From Methylotenera sp. L2L1 (GTDB lineage Bacteria; Pseudomonadota; Gammaproteobacteria; Burkholderiales; Methylophilaceae), in the NCBI RefSeq assembly GCF_000744605.1, contig NZ_JQMG01000001.1, positions 868,001-932,000 of the forward strand: a stretch of 64,000 nucleotides of DNA, written 5' to 3'. Position 1 is the first letter of the stretch, and each line of letters begins with the position of its first letter. Below the pieces are notes generated by a model. That model made no database searches. It saw only the letters and a program-made list of their open reading frames with translations, and had not been told where the DNA came from. A program made the translations under genes and the position numbers. Below are positions 22,168 through 35,229 of this stretch, piece after piece.

Positions 22168-22201
22168 AAAAAAATAGCGCCTAAATAGGCGCTATTTTTT
22201 T
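22168..22201 (+). terminator. Strong hairpin terminator after the YegP-like gene
   Basis: The stem ATAGCGCCTA / TAGGCGCTAT is flanked by A and T runs. It is likely to work in both directions and also ends the leftward region beyond mnmE. Confidence 0.9.
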
Positions 22202-22270
22202 CGTTCCTAGCGTAATCGTAAGCTACTAATAAGGGTGTAAACAGCAATCCAACTGGGATACAAACCAGGC

Positions 22271-23620
22271 TTACTTGCCGATACAGAATTTAGAGAAAAT
22301 TTCACCTAGCAAATCATCAGGTGTAAACTCGCCAGTAATAGTGCTTAACGCCTCTTGTGCCAAACGCAACTCTTCAGCGACCAATTCTGCAGAGCTAATC
22401 TGACCTGCTGCAATATCCAAATGACCACAAACCTGAGCCAGTGCAGACAAATGTCTAGCTCGCGCCATAAAAATACCCTCAGCATTATTCTGATAGCCAG
22501 CTAATTTTAATAGGTGACTTTTAAGAAGCTCCAAGCCAGCACCCGTCTTTGCAGAAATATAAACATGTGTTGCTTTGTCTTTTTCTTCAATTAAAGCAGG
22601 TTCCTGAGTCACGTCAATCTTATTATGAACCCAAATTTTAGGGATTTCTTGCGGCAATCGCTCTAAAATCAACTTTTCAGTCTCAGTAATACCGTGAGCT
22701 GCATCCACCAATAATAATGCGATATTGGCCGTTTCTGTGGCTCGCCAAGTTCGCGCAATGCCGAATTTTTCAACCTCGTCATCTGTTTCACGCAAACCTG
22801 CAGTGTCTATCACATGTAAAGGTACCCCATTTATTTGTATAGCGTTCTTAATAGTATCTCGTGTAGTACCTGCTATTGAGGTCACGATGGCAACTTCTTC
22901 ACCAGCCAATTGATTCATCAAGCTAGATTTACCAACATTAGGCTGCCCGACTAGAACAACATTAATACCTTCTCGCAACAAACTACCTTGCTTGGCTTTT
23001 GCAAAAACGACTGTCAGCTCATCAATAATTACCGCTAATTTATCGGCCACTCGCCCTTGCGTGATAAAGTCAATTTCCTCCTCAGGAAAATCCAAACACG
23101 CTTCTACGTACATGCGCAGATCGATTAGTTTCAAAAGTAGGGCATTAATGTGCTGCGAGAACTCGCCAGACAAAGAGCGCACAGCACTCTTTGCCGCTTC
23201 AACGGTAGCCGCATTGATCACATCAGCAACAGCCTCAGCCTGAGCTAAATCCATTTTGTCATTAAGATAAGCACGCCGAGTAAACTCTCCTGGCTCTGCC
23301 TGACGTGCGCCAAGGGCAATACATCTAGCCAACAAGATTTGCATAAGTGCCGTGCCACCGTGCCCCTGCAACTCCAATACATCTTCACCAGTATAAGAGT
23401 GGGGGTTAGGGTAGAAAATAGCGATGCCACTATCGATTAGATCACCATCTGCTTGTATAAAATCTAGGTAAGCAGCATGGCGTGGCTTAGGGCACTGCCC
23501 AAGTATGCTGATTGCAATTGCTTGAGATAAGGGGCCAGAAACCCTAACAACACCAATGCCACCGGCGCCACTTGCAGTGGCGATGGCAGCAATCGTGTCT
23601 AATGAATTAGTGATGTTCAC
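22271..23620 (-). CDS. mnmE: tRNA modification GTPase MnmE
   Basis: The GTPase partner of MnmG in wobble-uridine modification. The 449 residues comprise an N-terminal folate-binding domain, a central helical domain, an inserted G domain with G1 [10 protein letters not shown], the DTAG motif and NKID, and the C-terminal FCIGK, whose Cys is conserved in the family. Its first 14 bases overlap the 3' end of yidC, so the two are probably cotranscribed leftward. Confidence 0.98.
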   Translation of the reverse strand: MNITNSLDTIAAIATASGAGGIGVVRVSGPLSQAIAISILGQCPKPRHAAYLDFIQADGDLIDSGIAIFYPNPHSYTGEDVLELQGHGGTALMQILLARCIALGARQAEPGEFTRRAYLNDKMDLAQAEAVADVINAATVEAAKSAVRSLSGEFSQHINALLLKLIDLRMYVEACLDFPEEEIDFITQGRVADKLAVIIDELTVVFAKAKQGSLLREGINVVLVGQPNVGKSSLMNQLAGEEVAIVTSIAGTTRDTIKNAIQINGVPLHVIDTAGLRETDDEVEKFGIARTWRATETANIALLLVDAAHGITETEKLILERLPQEIPKIWVHNKIDVTQEPALIEEKDKATHVYISAKTGAGLELLKSHLLKLAGYQNNAEGIFMARARHLSALAQVCGHLDIAAGQISSAELVAEELRLAQEALSTITGEFTPDDLLGEIFSKFCIGK

Positions 23621-25256
23621 CTGATTTTTTTACGTGGCCTTGTTTTTTGGCAACGGTTTCTGCGTGAATCATTTTATTAACATACCACTGCTGTGCAATT
23701 GAAAGCACGTTATTGACCAACCAATACAACACCAAGCCAGCAGGGAAGAAGAAGAAGAAAACACTAAACACAACAGGCATCCAAGTCATGATTTTGGCTT
23801 GCATTGGGTCAGTAGGCTTAGGATTAAGCTTAGTTTGAATAATCATGGTAGCACCCATGAGTATCGGCAAAATGTAGAATGGATCAATCGCCGACAAATC
23901 TTGAATCCAGCCAAAAAATGGTGCATGACGCAGCTCAACAGAGCCTAACAAAACCCAATAAAGTGCAATAAATACAGGCACTTGGATTAAAATTGGGAAG
24001 CAACCACCCATTGGATTGATTTTCTCTTTTTTATAAAGATCCATCATTGCAATTTGCATTTTTTGGCGATCATCGCCAAACTTCTCTTTCATCGATTGCA
24101 GGCGTGGCGCCAGTTCACGCATTTGCGCCATACTACGGTAACCTGAAGCAGAAAGTTTAAAGAATGCTGCTTTAATGAAAATGGTAAGCAGAATAATCGC
24201 CACACCCCAGTTTTGCACCACAGAGTGAATTTTTGATAGCAACCAGAATAGCGGTGACGCGATCACCGTTAACCAACCGTAATCCACACTGTACTCTAAG
24301 CCTGGCGCAGCTGCGATTAAATCCTCTTTAGTTTGTGGACCAGTATAAAAGCGAGCTGGTACAGCTAAAGTTGCCCCTGGAGCAATAGTGCTTAATGTAC
24401 TTTTAGTACCAATTCTAAAAATATTGTCACTCAGTTTTTCAGTGTAAAACTTGCGTGCCAAGCCATCTTTAGGAATCCATGCGCTCACAAAATAGTGTTG
24501 CAAGATACCAACCCAACCATCGTTAGAGGTAATATTTAATGGCTCTTTCGCCATGTCTTTAAATGCCAGCTTTTTAAACTTAGTCGTTTCTGTGTAATAA
24601 GTGCCACCAGTGAACGTTGGCATTAAAGCAGAACCTTGGTTAGATTCACTATCATGAACGATTTGATAGTAAACAACAGGGGTGATTGCTACGCTAGAGT
24701 CATTCTTAATTTCGTAATTAACATCAATTTCATAGCGATTACGGTGGAATGTATATACTTTATACACAGTCACGCCATTGTTAACGGCACTCAATCGCAC
24801 CTCAAGCTTATCTTTCCCGTCTTGCATTTGATAACTTGCTGCATCACTAGTGAACACAGAGTTGTGCGTCGGTAAATCTTGACCAATTAAGCCTGTTTGT
24901 GCAACGTAAAGCATAGGCTTGGCAGAATCATCTAATAACAAATAGTTAGTTTGATCATCATTCGCACGATGTTTACGCAATTCTAATTTACGTAAATCAC
25001 CACCTACAGTATTAATGTTAACTTTATATAGATCTGTTGTTACAACAACATTTTGACCTGATTTTAACGCGTAGCCAGTGTCAACAGGGGTATCAATCGT
25101 ATTGGTAGCACTACCGGCAGTATCAGCACTTGGCACTGAGTTAACAGCAACAACTGGGGTTGATGTCACTGGTGCATGTTTAGTTTGCCATGCGTCCCAT
25201 AACATCAGAATAGACATAGAAAAAATCACGAATAATACTAAACGTCTTGTATCCAT
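23607..25256 (-). CDS. yidC: Membrane protein insertase YidC
   Basis: It inserts and folds inner-membrane proteins, alone or with SecYEG. The 549 residues have an N-terminal helix ([20 protein letters not shown]), a large periplasmic beta domain (about residues 60-340), then the conserved five-helix core with the hydrophilic-groove Arg ([18 protein letters not shown]) and [20 protein letters not shown], and a basic tail. It overlaps mnmE and lies downstream of yidD, rnpA and rpmH in the classic order. Confidence 0.98.
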   Translation of the reverse strand: MDTRRLVLFVIFSMSILMLWDAWQTKHAPVTSTPVVAVNSVPSADTAGSATNTIDTPVDTGYALKSGQNVVVTTDLYKVNINTVGGDLRKLELRKHRANDDQTNYLLLDDSAKPMLYVAQTGLIGQDLPTHNSVFTSDAASYQMQDGKDKLEVRLSAVNNGVTVYKVYTFHRNRYEIDVNYEIKNDSSVAITPVVYYQIVHDSESNQGSALMPTFTGGTYYTETTKFKKLAFKDMAKEPLNITSNDGWVGILQHYFVSAWIPKDGLARKFYTEKLSDNIFRIGTKSTLSTIAPGATLAVPARFYTGPQTKEDLIAAAPGLEYSVDYGWLTVIASPLFWLLSKIHSVVQNWGVAIILLTIFIKAAFFKLSASGYRSMAQMRELAPRLQSMKEKFGDDRQKMQIAMMDLYKKEKINPMGGCFPILIQVPVFIALYWVLLGSVELRHAPFFGWIQDLSAIDPFYILPILMGATMIIQTKLNPKPTDPMQAKIMTWMPVVFSVFFFFFPAGLVLYWLVNNVLSIAQQWYVNKMIHAETVAKKQGHVKKSGEHH

Positions 25257-25307
25257 ATTGTTTTATAAGCAATCTATATAAAATTTTAATAATGTATCTT
25301 AAAGAAA

Positions 25308-25517
25308 TTAAGGTACTGGATCATGCCCACCATCACACCACGGATGACAACGACATAACCGATGAACCATCAAGTAACCACCTCGAATTGCACCATGCTT
25401 TTGCAGTGCTTCTACCGAGTATTGTGAACACGTAGGGTAGAAGCGACATTGCTGGCCAAAAAAAGGACTCAAAATTAATTGATATCCTTTAATAATCCAA
25501 ATTAATAGACGCGACAT
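25308..25517 (-). CDS. yidD: Membrane protein insertion efficiency factor YidD
   Basis: A small cysteine-containing protein that aids YidC-dependent insertion. With the ATG at 25517 it has 69 residues, beginning MSRLLIWIIKGYQLILSPFF and holding the family core CRFYPTCSQYSVEAL, then HRLCRCHPW and GGHDPVP. A GTG four codons upstream (25529) would also serve. It lies between rnpA and yidC. Confidence 0.93.
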   Translation of the reverse strand: MSRLLIWIIKGYQLILSPFFGQQCRFYPTCSQYSVEALQKHGAIRGGYLMVHRLCRCHPWCDGGHDPVP

Positions 25518-25589
25518 AACCGTTATCACAAAAAAATAATGGGGCTTAAATCATAGCACCCGTCATGCATTATAAATGCTGAACACCTT

Positions 25590-25979
25590 TTAATGGTGAA
25601 CCTCAGTGACGTTTTGTTGTGTATTTAATGTAGTGCGTAGATTAATTTTTTTAATCAAGGAATCAAACTCTTGCTCGACCGATAAAAAATCTTTTTTATT
25701 AAATTTTTTCTGCACGCGAACAACTAAATCTACTGGGTTGACTGTATGTTGACGTAGCCTAAAAAACTCACGCAAAACACGTCGCATATAGTTTCTGTGT
25801 ACTGACGATTTAGCAGTCTTTTTACCAATAACCAAACCTAAACGGGCATGAGCCAACGTGTTAGGCTGATAATGCACCGCTAAAAACTGTGCAAAAATAC
25901 GCTTGCGGAAATTAAAAACGGATGAAAATTCATCCGTTTTAATAAGCTTAGCTTTTTTTGTAAACCTAAGCGTGTGCAC
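25590..25979 (-). CDS. rnpA: Ribonuclease P protein component
   Basis: The protein subunit of RNase P, which matures tRNA 5' ends. The 129 residues contain the diagnostic basic segment RLGLVIGKKTAKSSVHRNYMRRVLREFFR (positions about 46-74). The start is a GTG (MHTLRFTKKAKL) with a weak AGAAG site; no better ATG is available. It is encoded 68 bp after rpmH. Confidence 0.95.
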   Translation of the reverse strand: MHTLRFTKKAKLIKTDEFSSVFNFRKRIFAQFLAVHYQPNTLAHARLGLVIGKKTAKSSVHRNYMRRVLREFFRLRQHTVNPVDLVVRVQKKFNKKDFLSVEQEFDSLIKKINLRTTLNTQQNVTEVHH

Positions 25980-26023
25980 TATATTAAGCTTCTACTGTAA
26001 ATTTAAACTGAATATACAGCGAA

Positions 26024-26044
26024 AGTAACGCCAATGGCGTTACT
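26024..26044. other. Hairpin between rpmH and rnpA
   Basis: A perfect 9-bp stem (AGTAACGCC / GGCGTTACT) with a 3-base loop lies just past the rpmH stop. It lacks a T-run, so it may slow transcription or protect the rpmH message, which is needed in far larger amount than rnpA. Confidence 0.55.
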
Positions 26045-26047
26045 GAC

Positions 26048-26182
26048 TTAAAGACCTAAGCGTGAACGACCTTTAGCGCGACGAGCAGCAATAACAGCAC
26101 GACCACCTTTAGTTTTCATGCGAACTAAAAAGCCATGTGTACGTGCGCGACGTGTTTTAGAAGGTTGATATGTACGTTTCAT
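26048..26182 (-). CDS. rpmH: 50S ribosomal protein L34
   Basis: A 44-residue, very basic ribosomal protein starting [18 protein letters not shown] and ending [10 protein letters not shown]. The open frame extends 18 codons further upstream, but the ATG at 26182 is preceded by a GGAG site and matches the family start. It is the first gene of the leftward rpmH-rnpA-yidD-yidC-mnmE string. Confidence 0.98.
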   Translation of the reverse strand: MKRTYQPSKTRRARTHGFLVRMKTKGGRAVIAARRAKGRSRLGL

Positions 26183-26236
26183 GTGAATCTCCAACGAGCA
26201 AAATGCTACAAAGGGCGCTATTAGACCCGATAACAC

Positions 26237-26510
26237 AGTATTTTGTCAACGTTTATTTAGTTTTATTAATTGCGCTAACTTTTTAATTCTTATCACTTTT
26301 ATTTTATAAAATTTTTATTCATTAATTTTGAAAATGGCTGTGGATAAGTTACGCTAAACCAGCTAAAATGCAGTGGATAGATTAGCGTTGAATTGTACGC
26401 TATTTTATAAAAAAATAAAATAAAAACAATAAGTTATAAATTCATACAATCGTTGTTATTTCAATACATTAGTTAAAAATAACTGTACAAACTAAGGTAT
26501 ATCATTACAG
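26237..26510. other. rpmH-dnaA intergenic region with DnaA box (origin candidate A)
   Basis: This AT-rich gap between the divergent rpmH and dnaA genes has one perfect DnaA box (TTATCCACA, minus strand, 26339-26347) and one 7-of-9 match at 26372-26380, flanked by long A/T runs (26260-26335 and 26400-26460). It also holds the dnaA and rpmH promoters. It may be part of oriC or the DnaA autoregulation site. Confidence 0.65.
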
Positions 26511-27920
26511 ATGGAAAATTTTTGGCCTGCTTGTCTTTCTAAATTTGAGAAAGAACTTTCAGCACAACAATTCAATACTTGGATCAAACCACTGCACACT
26601 GAAATTAGTGGTGATGCTGTGCGCGTCTATGCGCCTAATCGTTTTGTCATGCAATGGGTTAAAGACCGTTTTCTGAAAAAAATTGAACAGTTTGCTCAGG
26701 AACATAGACCTGATATGCAAATTGAATTGGTATTAGGCGAAGCAACTGCTAAACCAGCTCAAGCCGAACCGGTTAAAAAACCCAATCAAGAAAATAAAGC
26801 GGTAGAAAACGAAGTTAAGACCGACAGTATTAAACACAACTTGAGTGAAGTATTAGCTAAGACCAAAAAAACTGCGGTGACTGCTAATAAAAACATCGAC
26901 ACCTCTAATTTAAACCCTAGTTTTAATTTCAATAATTACGTGACTGGCCGCGCCAACCAATTAGCGCGTGCTGCTGCAATCCAAGTCGCTGAAAACCCAG
27001 GTAGCGCTTATAACCCTCTGTTTATTTATGGTGGGGTAGGCTTAGGTAAAACGCATTTACTGCAAGCGATTGGTAACGAATTAAAATTACATAACCCAGA
27101 TGCAAAAATACGTTATCTACATGCTGAGCGCTATGTATCAGATGTGGTTAAAGCGTATGAACATAAAGCGTTTGATGAATTTAAACGTCAATATCACTCA
27201 CTGGATTTATTGCTGATTGATGACATTCAGTTCTTTGCTAAAAAAACGCGTACGCAAGAAGAGTTCTTTTACGCATTTAACTCACTAATTGAAGCAAAAA
27301 AACAAATCGTCATTACCTGCGATACCTACCCAAAAGAGATTGCAGATGTAGATGAGCGTTTAAGAACCCGATTTAGTTGGGGTTTAACCGTTGCGGTTGA
27401 ACCGCCTGAGCTAGAAATGCGCGTAGCGATTTTGCTTAAAAAGGCAGAAGCGGTAAATCTTAATCTGCCTGAAGATGTAGCGTTCTTTATCGCTAAACAA
27501 ATTAGATCTAGCGTACGTGAGCTGGAAGGTGCCTTAAACCGTATTATTGCCATGTCTAAGTTCACCGGTCACGCTATTGACGTACATCTCGCTAAAGACG
27601 CATTACGCGACTTAATAGCGGTACGTGGCCGTCAGGTGACAATGGAAAATATACAGAAGACTGTTGCTGACTACTACAAAATTAAAGTAGCAGAGATGTA
27701 TAGCAAGAAAAGAACACGTAATTTTGCACGTCCAAGACAGATAGCAATGGCTTTGTCACGTGAATTAACAAATCATAGCTTTCCTGAAATAGGTGAGGCA
27801 TTTGGTGGTAGACATCACACTACAGTGATGCATGCATGTGATGAGATTGATTTATTAAGACAAAATGATGCAACAATTGCTAGAGATATTGGTTTTTTAG
27901 TACAAGTAATTAGAGATTAA
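26511..27920 (+). CDS. dnaA: Chromosomal replication initiator protein DnaA
   Basis: It binds DnaA boxes and melts oriC. The 469 residues comprise domain I (residues 1-80, FWPACLSKFEKELSAQQFNTW), a variable linker II (about 80-140), the AAA+ domain with GGVGLGKTHL and LLLIDDIQFF, and the C-terminal DNA-binding domain with the signature FGGRHHTTVMHA. It is divergent from rpmH and followed by dnaN after 248 bp. Confidence 0.99.
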   Translation: MENFWPACLSKFEKELSAQQFNTWIKPLHTEISGDAVRVYAPNRFVMQWVKDRFLKKIEQFAQEHRPDMQIELVLGEATAKPAQAEPVKKPNQENKAVENEVKTDSIKHNLSEVLAKTKKTAVTANKNIDTSNLNPSFNFNNYVTGRANQLARAAAIQVAENPGSAYNPLFIYGGVGLGKTHLLQAIGNELKLHNPDAKIRYLHAERYVSDVVKAYEHKAFDEFKRQYHSLDLLLIDDIQFFAKKTRTQEEFFYAFNSLIEAKKQIVITCDTYPKEIADVDERLRTRFSWGLTVAVEPPELEMRVAILLKKAEAVNLNLPEDVAFFIAKQIRSSVRELEGALNRIIAMSKFTGHAIDVHLAKDALRDLIAVRGRQVTMENIQKTVADYYKIKVAEMYSKKRTRNFARPRQIAMALSRELTNHSFPEIGEAFGGRHHTTVMHACDEIDLLRQNDATIARDIGFLVQVIRD

Positions 27921-28168
27921 ACGGGTAAATATCAGCTTAACTGTTAATAATGAGGTTAAGGATAAGCTGTGGATAAAATTAGCATAAGGTTGTGATTAAG
28001 AAATTTTTAAAATTTAATCAACAATTGACCCACAGTAGATTATGTTTTTACCAAGATAAAAAAAAGTGTTGCAAACTATTGAAAATATTCAATAAAAAGT
28101 AGTTATGCACAAAAAAATGCAACATTATTATTGTTATTATTTATATATATATTATTTAGGTTATAAAG
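27921..28168. other. dnaA-dnaN intergenic region with DnaA boxes (origin candidate B)
   Basis: 248 bp of very AT-rich DNA. It has a perfect DnaA box (TTATCCACA, minus strand, 27968-27976), a consensus-type TTATGCACA (28103-28111) and a weaker TTAATCACA (minus, 27991-27999). A nearly pure A/T stretch at 28111-28160 could be the unwinding element. Together with candidate A it marks the chromosomal origin. Confidence 0.7.
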
Positions 28169-29269
28169 ATGAATATACAAATCAATCGTGAAACGTTATT
28201 AAAACCGTTAACTTCTGTTACAAGCATTGTAGAAAAAAGACATACCTTACCTATATTGTCTAATTTATTACTTGAAGCTAAACAAAACAAAATTCATCTG
28301 ACAGCCACTGATTTAGAAATGCAAATTTCATTATCTGTAGACAGTGCTACTAGTAATGATTTTTCAACCACTATTTCTGCTAAAAAATTATTAGATATTT
28401 GCAGGTCATTACCAGACAATTCTGATATTAATATGGCAACGAACGATAGCCGTATTACTGTAAAAGCCGGTAAAAGCCGTTTTAACTTACAAACATTGCC
28501 TGCTGCTGACTATCCAGTGATGACAAAAACACAGTCTCAAGGCACTGTAATTACGATTCCACAAAGACAACTGAAAGAATTATTAAAGCAAGTTGAGTTT
28601 GCAATGGCGCAACAAGATATTCGTTATTATTTAAATGGCTTATTGGTAGAAGTCGTAGCGAATCGTTTGAATATAGTGGGAACAGATGGCCATCGATTAA
28701 GTTTTACATCGACAGAGTTAAAAGAAAACTATGAAAAACAAGATGTTATCTTGCCACGTAAGACAGTGATTGAGCTAATTAAGCTGCTGGATGATAGTGA
28801 AGAAGATGTCAGTGTAGAAGTTGCTAATAATCAAGTTAACTTTAGTTTTGGTAATATCAAGCTTATTTCTAAAGTGATAGACGGTAAGTTTCCTGATTAC
28901 AACCGTGTGATTCCTACCGGACATCAAAATACATTCACGACAGAGCGTTTAGGTGTATTGTTAGCAATGCAACGTGCTTCGATTTTATCGAATGAAAAAT
29001 ATCGCGGTATTCGTATGGTACTAAGTACTAATAATCTTAAGTTAATTAGTACTAATAGTGATCAAGAGGAAGCAGAAGAAGAGTTAGAAATCGCTTACGG
29101 CAGTGATGTACTAGATATTGGCTTTAATGTGACTTATTTGATAGATGTGTTGAATAACACAAACAGCGAACAAGTAACTTTCTCATTTGCAGATGCAAAC
29201 AGCAGTTGCTTAATTACCTTACCTAATAATCCAGATTATAAATATGTAGTCATGCCAATGCGCATTTAA
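28169..29269 (+). CDS. dnaN: DNA polymerase III sliding clamp (beta subunit)
   Basis: The ring-shaped processivity clamp. The 366 residues form three clamp repeats, with the start MNIQINRETLLKPLTSVTSIVEKRHTLPILSNLLL (positions 1-35) and the ending YKYVVMPMRI typical of the family. It is read rightward between dnaA and gyrB. Confidence 0.99.
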   Translation: MNIQINRETLLKPLTSVTSIVEKRHTLPILSNLLLEAKQNKIHLTATDLEMQISLSVDSATSNDFSTTISAKKLLDICRSLPDNSDINMATNDSRITVKAGKSRFNLQTLPAADYPVMTKTQSQGTVITIPQRQLKELLKQVEFAMAQQDIRYYLNGLLVEVVANRLNIVGTDGHRLSFTSTELKENYEKQDVILPRKTVIELIKLLDDSEEDVSVEVANNQVNFSFGNIKLISKVIDGKFPDYNRVIPTGHQNTFTTERLGVLLAMQRASILSNEKYRGIRMVLSTNNLKLISTNSDQEEAEEELEIAYGSDVLDIGFNVTYLIDVLNNTNSEQVTFSFADANSSCLITLPNNPDYKYVVMPMRI

Positions 29270-29273
29270 ATCT

Positions 29274-31778
<2,505 letters not shown>

Positions 31779-31797
31779 ATTTTGAATATCTGCTAAA

Positions 31798-31825
31798 CAA
31801 TAAAAGCCCTCACGGGCTTTTATTG
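31798..31825 (+). terminator. Terminator after gyrB
   Basis: The perfect stem CAATAAAAGCCC / GGGCTTTTATTG with a 4-base loop lies 20 bp past the gyrB stop. Confidence 0.9.
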
Positions 31826-31899
31826 TTTTAGGTAATTCAATCAATTATTAATATTTTGTAATGGTATTTAATTATTAAATTACAAATGAATGGTAACTA

Positions 31900-32331
31900 A
31901 TGATTACAGTAGACTTCACTGAAATTAGAAATGCATTTGAGTTTGTAAGTTCAGGCTCGCCATCACAGCATCATGCATATATCAGCAAAGATACAGGTGC
32001 AATTTACTGGACATCAAGCGTGCTGGAGTTAGATGAAGAGGTGCCGGAAGACCTAGAAACATCCTTGAATTATATGGAAGTACCCCATAAAAATGAGTTA
32101 AAGCTTGGTCAATCCTTAGCGCTATCGTTTATTGACCAGACGTTACCTGATGAATACAACTTTGTAGCAAGCCTCTTTCGTAAGCGTGGTGCCTACAGAC
32201 GCTTTAAAGATATGTTGCAATATCAAGGCTTGCTTGAAAAGTGGTATGCATTTGAAGAGCAGGCTTCAGATGATGCTTTGTTAGCTTGGTGTCAGGAAAA
32301 CGAAATTAAGCTGATAGATAAAGAACAGTAG
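31900..32331 (+). CDS. UPF0158 family protein
   Basis: A 143-residue soluble, acidic protein. The segment GAYRRFKDMLQYQGLLEKWYAFE followed by ALLAWCQENEIKL is the hallmark of the UPF0158 family, whose function is unknown; in other bacteria it has been linked only loosely to stress. It stands alone between gyrB and a convergent hypothetical gene. Confidence 0.8.
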   Translation: MITVDFTEIRNAFEFVSSGSPSQHHAYISKDTGAIYWTSSVLELDEEVPEDLETSLNYMEVPHKNELKLGQSLALSFIDQTLPDEYNFVASLFRKRGAYRRFKDMLQYQGLLEKWYAFEEQASDDALLAWCQENEIKLIDKEQ

Positions 32332-32370
32332 AGGATTTAGACCATCATCTACTGTGTATGTTGATGATTT

Positions 32371-33111
32371 CTAGCGTTTTCTTAATTTACATTCAAAATT
32401 AATTTGTTCTGATAAGTCATGATATGTGGCAAGCGCGCCAGTAGTGGCGGAGTAAGGATCATTTTGTAGGTACTTGATGTATCTTAATTGGCGTGGGCTA
32501 ACTTTTTTGCTGATAGCATCAATTTTGCAAGCACAGGCATTTTGGTTAGAGTCGCTAGTATATTGGCTTTCGCATAAACTATTTTCTTGATCCAGTAGGC
32601 TAGTTGGCCATGGTTCAGTATTTTTATTATCAGGACTAATCACTGCGCGTGTTTGTGCAAGGGTTGCATATAACAGCTCTACAGAGGCTCGGTTTCTACC
32701 TAAGTCTGCACTTTGCAGTATATCTTGGTGTTTAATGGATAGTGGGTTAGGGTTAACGCCTGCATTTGCAAGCAATGTTGCTTGTGCTGGCAAAACATAG
32801 CCTTGGCCAGCAAGCATAATACGTTTTGCTGGATTGCTATCCAGTAATTTATTGGCTTCTGCAATATCCTCATCAGGTAATCTATACGTGATGGTCACGC
32901 TACAGGTGTCATCAAGTTGTTTCACCTGGACTGATAAAAGCTTGTCCTCAATTGCATCTGTCATAGTGGCTACGTTGCGTGAAATTAAGTGCGCTTCTTC
33001 ATTCGCTTTGAGTTGCAAAATTGCTTTGTCATCCAAGCAAGCATAGGCGTTACTGAATGAAACAATACTGATTATGGCAAAAACTAAGCGGTGAAATATT
33101 AGATTGCGCAT
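32371..33111 (-). CDS. Exported hypothetical protein
   Basis: A 246-residue protein with a Sec signal peptide (hydrophobic residues 8-22, cleavage after SNAYA). The mature part starts with CLDD, holds five further cysteines (Cys70, then four of them close together near the C-terminus, CESQYTSDSNQNACACKI then CKL), and is otherwise mixed helix. I recognise no family. The cysteines suggest disulfides in the periplasm. It is convergent with the UPF0158 gene and on the same strand as the LysR gene 69 bp upstream, so it may share that transcript. Confidence 0.7.
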   Translation of the reverse strand: MRNLIFHRLVFAIISIVSFSNAYACLDDKAILQLKANEEAHLISRNVATMTDAIEDKLLSVQVKQLDDTCSVTITYRLPDEDIAEANKLLDSNPAKRIMLAGQGYVLPAQATLLANAGVNPNPLSIKHQDILQSADLGRNRASVELLYATLAQTRAVISPDNKNTEPWPTSLLDQENSLCESQYTSDSNQNACACKIDAISKKVSPRQLRYIKYLQNDPYSATTGALATYHDLSEQINFECKLRKR

Positions 33112-33180
33112 CTTTTACCCTCATTAACATTTAAAATGTACTGGTCAATATGAGCTACGCTTAGTTGATAAGTTCTACTG

Positions 33181-34068
33181 TTAGCTAACTTTTGATGATG
33201 CCGTGTTAATGGCGATGACTGCCGGATGATTAGCGCGCCGTTCTACCGAGATGGCATAGAATCGTTCTACTACTTGGTTGGTTTCACCAATTTTAATCAC
33301 ATTATGTTGTGTGATGACCTCGTCCGCAATGATGGATGGGGCACAGAAAATACCAACACCAGCTTGCCCAAACGCACGCATGAGTGCGCTATCATCAAAC
33401 TCACCGACGATTTGAGGTTGAATGCGTAGGGTATTTAGCCATGACATCAAACGTTTACGCACAGCGCTATCTTCACCAGGTACCAAGAGCGGTGCGTTAC
33501 TTAAATGATGTGGAAATACCTGCTCATGGGGTTGCGCAAGGGAAGGCGCTGCGAAAAAGCTCAAGCCACACTCCAATAGTTCGTGACTGCGGCCCTTAAT
33601 ATCAATTTCACTAGGCATTGGTCTATCAGACAGCACTAAATCCAGACGGTGAATCGCCAACTCACCCAGTAAAGACTCTAATTTACCTTCACGGCAAATA
33701 ATTTTAATGGGTTCTGCCAGCGACATAGCTGGTGCTAGCAAGCGATAAGCGATGGATTTAGGAACTGCATCTGAAATACCTACTCTAAATAGGCGAGAAC
33801 GCTCTTTAGAGCCTGCGCGTAAAGTTTCTTCTAGGGCATTACCAGTTTGGAAAATATCCTCAGCATAAGTGAGTGCTAACTCTCCTGTTTCGGTAAGCTC
33901 AATGCCACGGCCCACTTTTCTAAATAATGATACACCGAGTGAGGCTTCGAGAATGGCTATCTGCCCACTGATGGTTTGTGGGGTTAAATGTAACTGCTTG
34001 CTGGCGCGAACGATGCTACCGGCTTTAGCCACAGCCCAAAAATAGTGGAATTGTTTGTAATTAATCAT
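33181..34068 (-). CDS. nhaR: LysR-family regulator, NhaR-like
   Basis: A transcription factor of 295 residues. The winged HTH (residues 1-60) reads MINYKQFHYFWAVAKAGSIVRASKQLHLTPQTISGQI (positions 1-37), very close to NhaR, the activator of the Na+/H+ antiporter gene nhaA and of stress genes in enterobacteria; a LysR effector-binding domain follows. The open frame begins 4 codons upstream at a TTG, but the ATG at 34068 fits the family start. No nhaA gene is in the window. It is divergent from htpX, which may be a target. Confidence 0.85.
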   Translation of the reverse strand: MINYKQFHYFWAVAKAGSIVRASKQLHLTPQTISGQIAILEASLGVSLFRKVGRGIELTETGELALTYAEDIFQTGNALEETLRAGSKERSRLFRVGISDAVPKSIAYRLLAPAMSLAEPIKIICREGKLESLLGELAIHRLDLVLSDRPMPSEIDIKGRSHELLECGLSFFAAPSLAQPHEQVFPHHLSNAPLLVPGEDSAVRKRLMSWLNTLRIQPQIVGEFDDSALMRAFGQAGVGIFCAPSIIADEVITQHNVIKIGETNQVVERFYAISVERRANHPAVIAINTASSKVS

Positions 34069-34207
34069 ATAGACGAACAATAGCTCGTAAAAAACGATTA
34101 ATCAATCAGAAATATTCTGCTTTTATTGAATATAGAAACAGACTAAAGTAGCAGCATTATCGTCATGCCTGATTTAACAGGTAACGGATTAAAGCGAAGG
34201 AGACCAT

Positions 34208-35080
34208 ATGAAACGTATTTTATATTTTCTAGCAACTAACTTAGCCATTGTGTTTGTGCTATCTATTACCATGCGCATTTTAGGGGTAGAGCCGTACTTG
34301 AATGCCAATGGCTTGGACTTGAGTAATTTATTAGTCTTTTCTGCCATTATGGGTTTTGGTGGTGCGTTTATCTCGCTAGCGATTTCTAAATGGAGCGCAA
34401 AACGTATGTCGGGCGCGGTGGTGATTGAAGAGCCACGTACAGCCACTGAAATATGGTTGGTAAAAACAGTGCGCGCACAAGCAGATGCGGTAGGTATTAA
34501 GATGCCTGAAGTCGCAATTTTTGATACGCCAGAGGTAAATGCTTTTGCAACCGGCATGACTAAAAATAGCTCATTAGTAGCGGTTTCTAGCGGCTTATTA
34601 AATGCCATGACCAAAGATGAAGCTGAAGCAGTATTGGCACATGAGATATCGCATATTGCTAATGGAGACATGGTGACATTGACGCTGATTCAAGGCGTTG
34701 TGAATACCTTTGTGATGTTTTTATCCCGCGTGATTGGCTATGTTGTGGATAAAGTCGTGTTTAAAACAGAGCGCGGTACAGGACCTGCCTTTTTTATTAC
34801 GATGATGATTGCGCAATTTGTATTAGGTATTTTGGCATCTATGATTGTGATGTGGTTTTCACGCCAACGTGAGTTTAGGGCGGATGCGGGCGCGGCTAAA
34901 TTATCAAGTAAAAACAAGATGATTGCAGCCTTGCAACGTTTGCAGGCACAGCATGAGCCATCAGCATTGCCTGAACAAATGGCTGCATTTGGTATATCTG
35001 GTAAAGGCGGGCTATCAAAATTATTTGCTAGCCACCCAGGGCTGGATGAGCGTATTGCAGCATTGCGTGAATCACAATAA
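34208..35080 (+). CDS. htpX: Membrane zinc protease HtpX
   Basis: A heat-shock-linked M48 metalloprotease that clips misfolded inner-membrane proteins alongside FtsH. The 290 residues contain two N-terminal membrane helices, the zinc site HEISH with the third ligand Glu in [12 protein letters not shown], and two further helices in the middle (about residues 155-215). It has a good GGAG ribosome site. It is divergent from the NhaR-like gene. Confidence 0.96.
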   Translation: MKRILYFLATNLAIVFVLSITMRILGVEPYLNANGLDLSNLLVFSAIMGFGGAFISLAISKWSAKRMSGAVVIEEPRTATEIWLVKTVRAQADAVGIKMPEVAIFDTPEVNAFATGMTKNSSLVAVSSGLLNAMTKDEAEAVLAHEISHIANGDMVTLTLIQGVVNTFVMFLSRVIGYVVDKVVFKTERGTGPAFFITMMIAQFVLGILASMIVMWFSRQREFRADAGAAKLSSKNKMIAALQRLQAQHEPSALPEQMAAFGISGKGGLSKLFASHPGLDERIAALRESQ

Positions 35081-35123
35081 GTATAAGCGGCTGCTTTAGC
35101 TAGCTAGCCGTTAGGGTAATGAG

Positions 35124-35160
35124 AGGCTGAGAGATATAAGCAATATTTCTCAGCCTTATT
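35124..35160 (+). terminator. Hairpin terminator after htpX
   Basis: The 9-bp stem AGGCTGAGA / TCTCAGCCT with a 15-base loop is followed by a T-rich tail, 43 bp after the htpX stop. Confidence 0.75.
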
Positions 35161-35229
35161 TATGTCAGGCGACGTTGTAGGATAACGAAACTGGCGGATG
35201 AGTAGGTATTAATAAGATTAGAGGCGTAC

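Noticed and set aside
35157-35229. yybP-ykoY manganese riboswitch before the TerC-like gene
   Set aside because: Alx-type genes often have one, but the 69 bp here show no convincing paired aptamer elements.
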